From the NCBI GenBank assembly GCA_947359465.1, contig OX375876.1:63680998-63744997 (forward strand): a stretch of DNA of 64,000 bases, written 5' to 3'. The DNA comes from Metellina segmentata. Taxonomy: Eukaryota; Arthropoda; Arachnida; Araneae; Tetragnathidae. Below, piece after piece: positions 34,781 through 47,260 of the stretch (positions within the stretch are counted from its first letter, which is position 1; each line of letters opens with the position of its first letter). Made by a program: the position numbers and the translations under genes. Under the pieces are notes generated by a model, which saw only the letters and a list, made by a program, of their open reading frames with translations, ran no database searches and was not told where the DNA came from.

Positions 34781-35359
34781 AAGTTTCAGATGTGGAGGTT
34801 GGATTGCACTTTTGACATTTTTCGTGAATATGTAATTTCGGGGTTTAAGTTTGAATTTGTTTAAGAGGAAACACGGGGTTTGCCTAATCCTTTCCGTTGA
34901 ATTGGCTGCAAAAAGGTTTCGATGCTTGCTCTTGGCTGGGACGTGGTTGTCTTTTGGTACACGGCCGAGGGATATTTGACTCTTCGAAATTAACTGAGGA
35001 TTCAACGTGAGTAACAGTAATGAATCTTTTCCGTGCTCCCTGAAGGTAATGAACCTCCAATTCTGTAAATGAGGATGTAAGTGTTTCTGGTTTAGGTCTG
35101 GTGAAAAACCTTCGGACGGTAAGAAGTATTTCGCCATGCTTAAGTATGAAGGTGCGAATTTCGTTGAGGTGAAGTACAAATCTAAATAATGTGGAACATT
35201 TTGTGAGACTTGCGTGTAATTTTGATATCCGTGTAATATAGAAAATATCATATTTTGAAATATTTACATTACATTTAGATAGCATAATAGTTGCAACCTT
35301 TCATCCAAACAACGATTCGATTGCATACCTATTAGATTGTACCGTGTGGTGTTTTTATA

Positions 35360-35690
35360 GGGCCTTGTAGCGACAGAATTGGACCATATAGAGTGTCAAC
35401 GAGTCAATTGTGCCACGTAGTAGTATCAATTGGGTCATGTAATGAGTCAATTGGGCTATGCAGCGAGTCGATTGGGCCATGTAGTGAACCGATTCGGCCA
35501 TGTAGCGAGAAGATTGGGCCATGTAGCTAGTAGATTGGGCCATGTAGCAAGTCGATCGAGCCATGCAGTGACTCAATTGGACAATGTAGCGAGTGGATTT
35601 GTCACGTAAGGAGTCGATTGGACCATGTAACGAATCGATTGGGCCATGTATCTGGTCGATTGATCCATGAAGCGAGTCAATCGTAGTTTA
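35360..35690 (-). repeat. 21-bp degenerate minisatellite, ~15 units
   Basis: The plus-strand consensus is GAGTCGATTGGGCCATGTAG plus C. Most units differ at two to four positions, so the array is old. The minus-strand open frame 35355-35576, a repeated MAQST-type heptapeptide, is only the array translated. Confidence 0.95.
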
Positions 35691-36479
35691 CTGGTAGTCG
35701 GATAAAAATTAAGAAAATTATATACTTTTAGTTTTTGTTTCTTTAATCAAAGTACTTAAATGAAAAAATAGCATTTTTGTTAGGTGCGCCGCATAAAAGA
35801 GTTTTCGTCCTCATAGCAATTATATTAGAAACTTTATCATTTCTTTAGGTTAACCTACTTATATATATCTATTGACTATACTGTTAAGAGCATATCTTGC
35901 ATTATCAAACAGAGGAATTTATTTTTTTAAAGTAGTCTAACAAATTTACTATTGAAAAGAGGCGTTTGACAAATGTTAAATAAATGTCTCAAGATATAGA
36001 ACATAGGGGCTCAGAAATAGATAGAACTACTTTAATTGGTTCAAAAAGTTTTAAGAAGATTGATTAGATATAGAGACTGAAGCACAGAACATTTTTCAAA
36101 GTAAAGTACTGTGAAATGCTACATAAAAATATTTTATCTTGACTTAGTTGAGTTACCGTCGCTCTGGAGCATCACAACTAGCAGTTGTCGACTGTCCGGG
36201 ATCGATATCGTATAATTTGAGGTGGAATATAAATTGTTGTAAATGTTGATTTCACTAATTTTTTCAAACTTTTCATGTTTCTTCCCTAAACTTACAGATT
36301 CAGTCTGAAAGTTGCATTTGAAGAACATAAATCATTTCATTATTTAGTGTCAGTATAGTCTAGTATTGATAGGACAGTAAAACTCGCTCTTTTACGCTAA
36401 ACTTGTCTGGCGTGACAGCTAATTTTTTTTTTGTTTCCATAACTCTGATGACTATCGCATTTGATTACATTTCCTTTGA

Positions 36480-37040
36480 AATTCCAAACTATTATCTTAG
36501 TTTGAAACTTCGAGAAATGGAAATGTGAAAACGAATTTGGACCTGTCGTCGTTTCAAAAACAACTCTCGAGAGGAATCATTTTCTTATTGGCTGGCGCTC
36601 ATTTTCTGTTCCGAATCATCCTATTTGTACCTGGTAGATTCCTCCCCTGAAATCGAGGAAAGCCATTAAGGTTAAAAGCGAAATGTCGGAGGAAAGCGTT
36701 CTGCACCAACAGCTGCAACAAATGGCGATATTCCGTTGATGAATGGACACAAATCTCTTGATAAGTTGGAAAATAACTTCTTCGCTTTGGGAACCAATGG
36801 GGATAACAAGTAAAAATATAAAAGAACCCGAACGTAGATTAAAAACCTTATAAAAAGGCAGGAAGAAATATATCTTTGAGAAGAAAAAAGTATCTGAAAT
36901 GAGTACACTTCAAATAGACTGAAATTATCTTTGCCACAAACAAAAGCCGTCAGCAGAACTTGATCTGGAGAAGTAAATTGCTTTGTGTCACGAAGGCTCT
37001 TCGCGCAGACTGCATTCCGGGAAATGACCATTATAAGCGC
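36480..37040. other. Higher-GC, non-repetitive island
   Basis: Balanced composition from about TGTCGTCGTTTCAAAAACAA to CGCAGACTGCATTCCGGG, without a convincing frame. The 119-codon minus frame at 36672-37031 has no recognisable motif. It is a candidate regulatory element. Confidence 0.25.
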
Positions 37041-37141
37041 AGTGTAATCCTATGAATAGAAAATATGTCTACGAAAAACAGGCAATTAACGATAAAAACT
37101 TCAGCTCCCAAGAATTTTATTTATATTCCTTATCATTTAAC

Positions 37142-37160
37142 GAGAAGGGCCCGCTAGTTT
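37142..37160 (+). mobile_element. Possible Helitron 3' terminus
   Basis: GAAGGGCCCGCTAGTTT has a short GC palindrome directly before CTAG followed by T. This matches the CTRR|T ending of Helitrons and resembles the motif at 43286-43302. No matching 5' end was located. Confidence 0.25.
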
Positions 37161-37909
37161 ATAAAATGATATTGGACGGAAGAGTCCACCTATTCTCGTA
37201 AATGCGTGCCAACTGCGAAGTATGCAGATTTTTATTTCTGAAATTAATTTACATAATGGACGTGTTCCTGGGAGTTTTTAAATTCAAAGCAGTATAATAT
37301 TAATGCCCTTCCCAAATACTTGCTGGAATTCTTCAGTAGATTTTGAAGACATTTTTGGGTGGCTTAATTAATTCACGATTGCTGGAATAGAATATTATCT
37401 TTCTCGTTCGGAATGAATGAGGGTTTTGATTAATTTTTTTATTTAGTAAGGAAAATGTCCTTTTTATCAATAAAGTTTGCAGCTTTGGTATTCTTAGTTC
37501 GTGTTTATAATCGTTTTGTATATTTTAATAAGGTTATAGGTAGGAATTTATAAACATTAACTAAACTGGACGCTACACTAAACATTGAAACCTTTTTCAC
37601 AAGGAAAACTTTAATGAAATCTCGTCAGTTTAACTTTTTTGTGTATGCTACCGATTGCAGTTTAAATATATCGAATGGTACGGCCCTGAGGATGGCGTTA
37701 GTTTTTTTGCCAATTATTTTTCTAGTAAGCCACCTAGTAAGACGAAAGAAGAATGCACTAATAATAACTAAGAGTGACACCGATACAATCACTAATACCA
37801 AGCTCAAGGACGTATCATCAATTAAACTAAAAATCCAAATGCAACCTGAAGTTTTGTGGGTTTGTTTTGTTTTTATGGACCTTGGGCATTATTTAAACTG
37901 AGCTGCACC

Positions 37910-38715
37910 AACAAAAGACAACGACAAGGAATTAAACACACACGCATAGGGAAAGCTTAACTGACGCAAAAATGTGAAATACTCTAAGGGACGTATCTAA
38001 ACTTCACCGCTTAGAACTCACAGGTTGCTAGCCAGTGTCTACAATAAGTAAGTTTTTAATTTTACTTATATTGTAAATAAACGTTTTTATAGGGTTATAC
38101 AATGGTTGATGTTAGCTGAATCGTTTATAGTGCACTTGGCAAGGCTGTTAAGTAAATATCTTAATTTTTTATATTTCTTTAAAATTAAAATATGCTTGTT
38201 TTTCTTCGAAGATATATCCACAAATTTAAGGTAATATTATCCAGTTAAAAATATTTTTTTACTCGAGGCTGCCTTTGCAACTAAATCCAAACCAATGCAT
38301 TGGCGTTAATGATAGTCCTTAAATAAAAAATATTTTGATGTTTCAGAAATTAAATTTTTCTTTGACTTCCTTAATTCTAAACTAAATAGTGTATTCCATA
38401 GTCTTGTAAAATGAAGCTTGATTTGTTAACACTAAGCAGTTCAATGTGTTTCTTCATTACAGCAAGCAATAAAGTTGGCCTTCATATAACGTGAAAAATA
38501 AAGATACAAATTACGTCCTTTGATGATTGGACTTTTCTGTAATTGCTGTGATCTTTATCAAAAGAGGACTGAGCACTATATTTGTGAATACCGGCGTAGT
38601 TGAAAAGGTTTTCATATCAATGAAACTTAACTTGACTTAGCGATATTGCAGTATTAAGTATACACAATCACACAACACACCTTTGAAGTTCATTCCAGAA
38701 ATGCAGATTACCTTT
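37910..38715. other. AT-rich stretch, nothing recognised
   Basis: No gene or repeat was found before the AT microsatellite at 38719-38737. Confidence 0.5.
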
Positions 38716-38718
38716 GCA

Positions 38719-38737
38719 TTATATATATATATATATA
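38719..38737. repeat. (AT)n microsatellite
   Basis: About nine AT units, followed by AAATAAATA. Confidence 0.9.
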
Positions 38738-38784
38738 AATAAATATAAAACAACACAGTAAGATGTGATGGCAAGGGAAAGAAT

Positions 38785-39145
38785 ACATGCTTTAATAGGG
38801 GGATGGTCCCCTGCGTGCTGCAATTACACTAGCAACTCTTCTGGGTATACTTTCAACAAGGTTTTGATAGACAGCTATTGATATTTATGTCCATTTCTGC
38901 TGCAAAAATGTCGCCAACTCAGCTGTAGATTTCGGGCGTGGTTCCCTGGTCCATAAGCGTCGCTCTAACTTATCCCACAAATGTTCTTTGGAGCTTAGGT
39001 CGGGACTAAGAGCAGGTCAGGGAAGACGTTTTACGTCCATATCTTGTTACCACTGCTTCACAGCGGCTGCAACATGAAATAGAGTAACAAGTAACATTCG
39101 TCCATTCCAGAAAATTGCCAGACCAACGTGGGCTATAGTGTTAAA
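38785..39145 (-). pseudogene. Tc1/mariner transposase C-terminal remnant
   Basis: Translated on the minus strand, the conserved Tc1 blocks appear in order: HVGLAIFW, then RLP*PALSPDL, KEHLWDKLERRLW, STAELATFLQQKW, NLVESIPRRVASVIAARRG. The Trp expected before PALSPDL is a TGA stop and there is a TAA after QQKWT, so the frame is broken. The acidic residue of KEHLWD falls at the third position of the DDE catalytic triad; the N-terminal half with the DNA-binding domain and the first aspartate was not found. The remnant is inactive. Confidence 0.8.
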
Positions 39146-39149
39146 ACAC

Positions 39150-42070
39150 AGACATGAGCATCATACAGAACATTTTTGATGTGTACAGAAAGCTGAAAAC
39201 AAACAGTTTTGAAATGACAAAAGACCATCAAAACAAAATCTAAAGTCTTTTGAAACGTACAAAAAAACAAGTAAAAAAATTACACAAGAGTCAATGATAA
39301 AACAAATTACTTAACATAATGTGGACAGAAAATGTGAAACAACTTGATTCTTACAATTATAGTAAATAATATTTCAAAAAACGTGAAAGTAAAGAATATA
39401 CAAACAGTGGTGCGACTCACAATTTGAGATTGAAAGCCTGTACTAGCAAAGATCGAGTTTAATGATTACAAAAGCTTGGAGGAGAAAGTCGATCAACTCA
39501 TCTCTCCAGCAATCTTCACACATTTTCTAATTTTTTAACGGGATATCTTATTCACTAAGTTAGTCAACTATTCCTCACAAATTGATAGTTTATAAATATT
39601 TTACTAAGCTGATCAAACAAGGCAGATTGCCCGTTTTGGTTTTAGTATCACACTCTCTATACTCTCTATTTGAGGTCTCTGTAAGTTGTGATTTGTAAGT
39701 GGAAAACTGAAAAGATGTTAAACCTAATTTTTGTGTAGGCTCTTGTGTCCACTTGTTCAAAAGATTGAAAAACGCAATACCCTTTTCTTTCAATTTAAAT
39801 TTTATTTCTACTAGGGTGCTTTCCGCTATTGTCTTTTACTGTCTACTTCAAATTTGAGGATATGAGATCAATTTCTTCGATTTTTCATCCATGATTTGTT
39901 ACACCTTCAAGCAAATGAAACATCCGTATTGCTTTCAATAAAGGATTTTTTTTTCTTTTTAACCGTTCTTTCTCGGCAATTTTCTACAGCAGTTCTCAAC
40001 CTCTTTGACTCGCGCTTTCCTCTTTAGAATCAATTTCTACGGCGGAGTCCCTTATTATGTTTTACAAGTCAATTGTGTTTAGAAACAGTGTTACAGGGGT
40101 CTTCATTTCATTTAAAATTTATTTATTTTATTTACCCGGAGATGCCGCAGTGCGTAGAATAATCTTTGATTATTGTTTATTTAAATTATGTTCACTAATT
40201 AAATTTTTAAATCATTCACTTGAATTAATATTTAATATTTTTTTTTCTTAGATAGAACTGTGGATATGCGTAATCTATAAAAAACGCAGTCCATCGATTT
40301 CCATGTATGTTTGGATGGTTGGTTACTTTTCGTTTTAATGGCGCAATGGATATTTCTGTGAAAGCTGTGCCAAACACAAGACAGAAAACGTTATGTAATG
40401 GACAAACAATGTGTTTTTTCATTACATGAAGTTTAATACAATAAAAGTTTCGTCCACACAGATGAGAGATGGAAATCCAGGTATGAATCAAATCGGTAAC
40501 GTTTTGGTTGTCTTTGGAAAAAGACAAGGTTATGTGAGTTTTTGTGACAAGTGTTAGTTTTATAGACATATCTCTAGTAATTTTTTTTAATTAAAGGTTG
40601 TAAACAGGATATGACAGTAGAATAGCAAGATATAATAATTGGGCAGTACAAAATCGATACTTGAGCTCCTTTTAATAAAAATAATCTTACATTATTTGTC
40701 TGTAGGTGGTGATATTTTCTTTACTTATAATGAAAAATTGTACTTAATTTTAATTATTTTTATTTTCCTTTTATTTTATTACTTCTTTAAACAATCAAAT
40801 TACAAATATAAATATTTTCACAGTCCAAGTATGTTGGCCCATGTGGAGCAGCTTTTACATAACCAGTCTGTACCTGCCTTGTTTCAAACTGCTCTTAATA
40901 ATTCGGGCAATGAACAATAGCATCATTCTTAAAACTTTTGTGGTTCCATTACACTCTAGCACAATATTGGGAATCAATAAAATTAAACTGGATGGTGGGT
41001 ATAACAGGACTTCATATCAAACTAACACAATCGATTTTAGACTGCAATCTGAGTCTCACAAGTATCATATAATTTGTACAAGCAAATATTTCATATGCCC
41101 TATTCACTGGAACTCTCATAAGGGAATTACCTCTACTGTTTATCCACAATGAGTCCTAATTAGAATCTGTCAAAGAAATTTCAACAATGACACATCCGAT
41201 AATTCCTAAATAAGATTTTAAAAGGTTTAACTGTCGATCTTTCTTTAACTTGCATTTGTGAAAACTACCGTGTCGTCCGGGGACCTAAATGCTTTCCAAT
41301 GATGATAATTTCCATAAAACTAATCGATTTGTAATCTAGACATTTCTGTAAGATATGTGACGCTTAACTAACAAATTGATTAATCCCTTCAGACTGGATC
41401 CCAGACACCAATTACCTTTTCCAAGTTTCTGTTGTTCGTCGCGATCATGTTTCCACGTCAAAATGTTAACTCTAAAACTTTCGACTCTCGGAGTTTTCTG
41501 GTTTGTCGAAAAGAACAATTTTCTAATTCCTTATTCCTTGATAAAAATTAGTTTTCTTTATAAACTAGTAGTTTTAGTGGTAATAGTAGTGATTAAGCCA
41601 AAAATATTCACTACTGTATTGCAGGGAGAATTTTTCCAGCGCTTACGTAAGTCAACTTCATACCTACAGGAATAGATGGTATTTGATTTATGCTGCTCAA
41701 AAGAGCAGTTTTAAAACTAATTTTGGATGATCGCGAAAGATTTCTAAATCTGCCAACAGCCCTGGAATATCTGAATATACCAACCTACATGAAACAAAAG
41801 AAGATAATAGAACCACATTATTCGTTCTTAACACAGAAACACATGTCCTCTTATCTAGAAGGTTTTACTCTGGAACCCAAATTTCAGCTTGTTGTTTGGA
41901 AAGATCTGTCTCTAAAGAGATCATTCAGCTCATTTTGGGTTTTCTTAAGTCTTTCAATGAACAACTCAGGTTTTCAATATACTGTCAACACACATATCAT
42001 ACCTTATCTGAAACTACTTGTTAATCTATCCACGACGCTGTCTTTGTTTTAATTTTTGTCGACATATGTG
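39150..42070. other. AT-rich stretch with a few unassigned open frames
   Basis: Plus-strand frames at 41376-41675 (99 codons) and 41690-42052 (120 codons) follow one another, but both use doubtful starts and show no known motif. I see no repeats here. Confidence 0.45.
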
Positions 42071-42071
42071 C

Positions 42072-42094
42072 TTCTCTTTCTCTCTCTCTCTTTC

Positions 42095-42136
<42 letters not shown>
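42072..42136. repeat. (CT)n followed by (TA)n microsatellite
   Basis: A CT/TTTC-rich run is followed by about 19 TA units, just outside copy 2 of the long-TIR element. Confidence 0.95.
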
Positions 42137-42139
<3 letters not shown>

Positions 42140-42259
42140 CTCTTAAGTGGCACGCAAAAAATACGTTATTTTTTACCGCGTTTTGGCAACACTGTACGAT
42201 TGTTTGTTTACCACGAAGCCTCGCGCCTGAATTGAATTTATAGCGTTATCGGATGAAAT

Positions 42260-43074
42260 TTTGGAACAGCTACACTTGACGTTTATGAGCGTTGGCAACG
42301 GCCTTTGCGATTTGTTTTGGCGTACTTCTAAAGTCGCCAAGTAAAAACATTATTTTACAACACAATTCTCTGTCACAATTTTTTCTTCTTTTTACAACAC
42401 ACTTTTTAAACACATTTCAAAACGTTTAAAAAAGTACATATTTTTTAAATTTTCACAAAAAGTAGTATGATGAAGCACATATCAAAACACATTTGTGAAC
42501 CAGCAGAGAAACTAAGCTGCGAATATTGGGTAAGAATCCCCTGAAACTTATCAGTTACAATAAATACAGTGGGCATGTTGAAAAAAAAAGATTTACAAAA
42601 GAAAAAAAGCAAGAAATAATACAACCTGATAACGTCAGAAAAAAATAATAAAAACTAAAATGGTAAAAAAAAAACAAAAAAACTCTTAATCCTATCGTGA
42701 AAACTATTATAATAAAATAAAAAATACAAATAAATGAACCAGTGGTATCACAGAAAACGATTTAAAAGAACCAATGCAATCAAAGGATATTTTTAAAACA
42801 AAATAACCAATGGGAGGAAAGAAAAAATTTCAGACGAATCAATGAAATCAACGACTTTAACGGATTTTGGAAGAACTTTCTAGAATATTCAAAATGGAAA
42901 TTGAAAGTTTCCGTTTGCCGAGGTTGCTATAAAAACCACAACATCAGTAACGAAAGATGGGTTGGCTTAATTTATCGTAACTCGCTACTAGAAGTGCGCC
43001 AAAAAAAATCGCCAAGCCGTTGCCATCACTCCTAAACGTAGAGTGTACCGAAATTTTATTAAAAAAATACATAT
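42260..43074 (-). mobile_element. Long-TIR DNA element, copy 2 (~815 bp), inverted relative to copy 1
   Basis: It begins GGAACAGCTACACTTGACGT and ends AACGTAGAGTGTACCGAAAT, the reverse of copy 1 at 20.1 kb. The interior can be followed base by base (for example ACCAATGCAATCAAAGGATA against TATCCTTTGATTGCATTGGT in copy 1). The inner parts of the terminal repeats carry GCGCCAAAAAAAATCGCC. It is a few per cent diverged from copy 1 and encodes no convincing protein. Confidence 0.8.
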
Positions 43075-43261
43075 AGTATTAGTCAAGTTATTTTAGCTTA
43101 CAAACAACATGCTGGGTATTCGATTTTTAAAGCAGCGCTCACGTTTCGAGTCAAAATTTGCTCAAAGTTTTCATCTGAATTCCAAATTGTTCGAGTTTTG
43201 TTTCCAGAAGTACTGATTAACTTTTCTGTAGTACAACAAATTTATATTTGAAAGCAATTCT

Positions 43262-43303
43262 CATGTGTTGGCGAGCGTCAGCGAGCAGGGGGCGGGCCCT
43301 CTA
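43262..43303 (+). mobile_element. Possible Helitron 3' terminus
   Basis: GGCGAGCGTCAGCGAGCAGG is followed by GGGCGGGCCCTCTAGTT, a GC-rich hairpin-like stretch ending in CTAG before T. That is the expected layout of a Helitron 3' end. No 5' TC end was identified upstream. Confidence 0.35.
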
Positions 43304-44279
43304 GTTCAATGAAACATACAATAGCTGTTCCTTTGTGGTAAGATATTCTCTACCAGTGAAAAAATCAATGTTGCTATCTATAAAATGTCATGAGATGAAT
43401 CTGAAAATAAAATTATCTAGTGTCATTTTACAGAACTAAAATCATTAATTTTGAAATATAGCAAATATTAAATGCCCAATAACAAAATCCCTTGACGTGA
43501 TGTCTATTTTTAAGGTCAGGTCTGAAATGTGTAGTTAAAAGTTAATTAAAAACACCTAAATTTGTTCATGTTATAATTTATCTATGCTGTTAACCTTGTG
43601 TACTAATATAATGCTTGATTATAGTAAAGCATATTTCCCTTAAAAACCGAAATGACTGAAAATTAACAATTTTCCCGAAGTCGTAAATTTTCTTATTTAT
43701 TGTTTGATGATGACGCGACGATTATATATCACTTTGCTCTTGATCACAAGAAATGAGTAAATAATAATTAATTTTGTACTTTTTAAACTGATATTAATGA
43801 AGTAAGGTTTATTGGGTTTAAACTTAGGTGAGTAAATTTGTGTTAGAAAAAGTGATATGATAAACAAAGCATGTGTTTTTCAAAGCACCAGATTTGGCAG
43901 ACCACAATAATTGTTAAGGTAAATTTATCATATTAATTGTCTGGTGCTGAAAGAACAGTTATAGGTCATCATGCATTTAAATGTAAATAATTATAAATTA
44001 GTTTTTTTGATAATGTTTGATTTGATAACACATATTTGACTTCTAAAAGTTGTTAACCGAAAATTCACAGAACACTTCAATTTTTCAGAAGTAATTTTTT
44101 GTTCTCATTATCTCATGCTGTAGAAACAATTATCTGTCACGAAGCCCTTAAATTCGAAGAATCAGTAAACATAAAAACAAAGTATGTTCGTTATTCATAA
44201 ATAATTGCTGTCTAGCATTACATCTCTACGAAGAAATCAGAAAAAGAAACACACCAATATACTTAAGTATCAAAATCCC

Positions 44280-44870
44280 AGAACACTCAATCCTTTACAC
44301 CCTTTTATCACGAAAACAAACTCAGGAATTAGACACTGAAAGTTAGCCTTTCACCCGCCCTATTAAGCAAAGGGAAAGCAATTTCTTGTTTATTTACTGG
44401 ATCAGCCGTCTACAACTACTGCAACAAGAAACCCAGAAGCAGGAAACTTTATCGCCCAATCTGCCGTGTAATAGTCTCCGTTTCAGTGCTCAAAGAATTA
44501 ACCAGGGTAATTTCAAGGTCATGGGTGCAGAAGCCCGACCCGAAATCAAAAACACATTTCACTCCACGAGGTTCACGATCTCCGGAGAAACCGGTCCATG
44601 GACCCTTAGGGCAGAGTCAATCAAAAATAAAACCGAGGAAACCTCGAGGGTATTTTCCCATGGACTTAAGCCTATCCTTGTGAGGTACCTAGTGTCAGAC
44701 GCTATCAGAATTAAATCATACGTAATTACGAGCCACTTGTATCCCAAGAAAGGAAAAAAGTTTCCACTGGGGTATTGTTCGGGACCATTTAATTTCCAGG
44801 GTGTGAGAATGTGGTACACGGTGAAGAGGTTTGTAAACATGACATGTGTATTGTAACGATGAATCATGTC
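44280..44870. other. Higher-GC, non-repetitive island with open frames on both strands
   Basis: A 156-codon plus frame (44386-44856, non-ATG start) and a 150-codon minus frame overlap. Neither shows a domain, so both are probably consequences of the higher GC content. It is a candidate conserved regulatory element. Confidence 0.3.
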
Positions 44871-45111
44871 GTGATTATCATGGAACAGTACTGGGAAACA
44901 GCGTTGGTTCAACTGTTGTTGGTAGAATCCTTGAACCTGTAATTGTAAATGACTACTAGAGAATCGATTAAACTGTAAAATGAGTATGGGAATGTTAAGG
45001 CCTGCCTCCAATGTTTTGGTAATTGCTAATTTGAGTCAAAAGTCATTCACAATTGATTTGATTTACAAGTTAGTTGTTTTAAAGCTAGATGCATCTGTTT
45101 TGTTGATCAGG

Positions 45112-45195
45112 GAGGACATGGCTCAGTGTGTTTGCCCACTGATCTAGCACTCTGCGAGATATAGACGGCATAGGTTCGATCCTTACCTGGGTGTA
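45112..45195 (+). mobile_element. tRNA-like segment, possible head of another SINE
   Basis: ATGGCTCAGTGTGTTTGCCC resembles an A box, and GGTTCGATCC, lying ~50 bases later, is a B box lacking one base. No cloverleaf acceptor stem could be paired, so a working tRNA gene is unlikely. Confidence 0.3.
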
Positions 45196-46589
45196 CTTCT
45201 ATCTTCTATACCAGTAAAAAAAATTTCCATTACTTGATGTTGACAATCTTGTGTTTGAAACAACTAGGTGAAATAATAAACTTGTTCCAAAAAAAGACCA
45301 ACCCATATACAGTTTGTTAAATTGCTTGTTCTGATTGTTTGCAAATGAAAATAACCGATTGTACAGTTATGCAACATAAAAGCATAATCTACACACAAAT
45401 AATGCAACAAATTGTTAGACTTTTCTAAGTTTGAGTGTTGAATTTGGTGATTTCCAAATTGGTTAACATTTAAGATGCCTATTTTAAACTAAAATATTGA
45501 ATGAACGTGACAAAAAAAAGTGACTTAGTTGCGGTACAATAAATGGATGCGAGAATTGAAATATTCCAATAACTGTGACTGTCGATGCATTCATGTATTG
45601 CAATTTAAAAACTTGCATGCATGCAAATATGCAATACTTACTTGTGGGCTCTAATTAATACATTTTCGATTTGCGCCTTCATATGTCCATGTATTACTTA
45701 AGTTAGCAAACATGTATTTTCCTAACCTTGGAAGTATCAAATTGAATTCTTATAGTCATTGTATCTTTTTGGCTGTACTCACATTTTCAGCATTTCAAAG
45801 ACGCAATGTGTTGAGTTAAAATATGTGAAGTTTTATAGCAGAGTTTTCATCTCTTTACCTATTATTGTATGTGTTTGCTTACAAAGCCAATCCTGTTACT
45901 AGTGTATATCTGTACCATCAGAATGTGCATGGAAGCCCAAATCTAAAACGTATTGCGATGAAAATCTTGTTTTTCATTGAACAAATTAAATATTAACTTA
46001 ACATCGAGTTTCAAACCTGGTGCATTTTAGATCTGTTATTGTTAAAAGTTGAATTCATAACACATAGCAAATTGAATTCTATAAGATTTTCGAATAATCA
46101 AATTTAAAATTTCGAACAAGTAATCAAATAACAGTGTAGAAAGACCTTTATCACCTACTGGATATGCTTTGAAAATTTCGTACGAAACTCAATATTCTAT
46201 GTCTACATCATACATGTATCCTACACGGTCTTCAATAGTTGAAGTTTGTTACCAAAAGGCGTATGATTGAGATGTTTAAATCCCTATGGAATAAACCCTG
46301 AAAATTCCCCATTTATTTCCAATTGAACTGAATTCTGTTTGGAGCTTCTGATATTTGAAGCATATTGTCAAACATACCATCTACATTATCTAAAACAAGA
46401 ATTGAAATTTTGATTCATTGCCTTTTGGAAACAAGCTCCCTGTTATCAATCGAAAATCAACTAAATTTCGAACACTCAAAACGGAATTTTTGAGGATGAA
46501 ACAAGCGAATAACAACCTTTAAATTACTCTAGAATTTTATGTATACCAATACCAAAATGAAAAGAACGCAAAACATTTAGGCCCCTCCT

Positions 46590-47260
46590 CCTTTTGCAAT
46601 TAATTAACCACAACGGAAAAATTCTTAACATAATTCGGAGGTTTTATATGAAAGCCATCGCCTTCCGATGTCGCCATTTTGTTGAGTTAATGTACGTCTC
46701 ATTCTAAGCGCTACTAGAAGACACTTTTTCTTTCCACCATTCAATTGCCGCATTTATGAGAGTGTTTATGTTTCTGTTTACTCTTTTTTGTCCATTCTAT
46801 CTCTTCGCACCCTATTTGTGAAGCAGAACGGATAGCTATTGCTGTGTCACCAGATATTAAGATTCAAAGAAGCTAAGAGGCAATTTACATTTGTTTTCGG
46901 AATTTTTTTTTATTCTTCCTCGATTTGTATTTTCTACCCCTAGGTGAAGTAATATGTAGATGAGTCGGGGAAAGAAATGGAATATACTTTCATAATTACT
47001 CACACTCGAGTTTGTTCTTGGGGGTTTTCTTGGTTATTTTTTTCTTTTCTTTTTTTTGGTGTGTGGTGAGTTCTGCTCTCTGACAAAGGTAATCACAAAT
47101 GCGTAATTTTTACGGCTCTCTTCGATGCTGGATGAAAAGGAGTGTGCTTTCTCGTCGTTCTATTCTTCTGCGAATAAATATTCTGGAATCTTTTGTGTTC
47201 GCGGAGTTGTTCTGAGGTGTACTTTTGAATTCCTTTTTTTTTTTATGATCCGGAGTGGTT
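46590..47260. other. Complex non-repetitive island in desert
   Basis: It includes GCAATTAATTAACC (homeodomain-type core), TCGCCATTTTGTTG (a PHO/YY1-type GCCAT core) and mixed-composition sequence. No frame was found. A regulatory role is conjecture. Confidence 0.2.

Noticed and set aside
34778..35285. 157- and 133-codon overlapping minus frames
   Set aside because: Two different frames over the same bases with no motifs; likely chance in an island of moderate GC.
35355..35576. Repetitive MAQST-type protein on the minus strand
   Set aside because: Translation of the degenerate 21-bp minisatellite. Other array units contain stops.
37614..37901. 95-codon frame with a possible membrane segment (ALRMALVFLPIIFLVSHLV)
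   Set aside because: It has a proper ATG and a plausible helix, but no recognisable family and no supporting neighbours. Hydrophobic runs are common in T-rich DNA.
41376..42052. Consecutive 99- and 120-codon plus frames
   Set aside because: No domain, doubtful starts, hydrophobic low-complexity stretches and no splice or poly(A) context. Could be revisited with transcript data.
44386..45011. Overlapping 156- and 150-codon frames on opposite strands
   Set aside because: Both use non-ATG or doubtful starts and neither has a motif. Open frames on both strands at once are expected in a locally GC-richer island.
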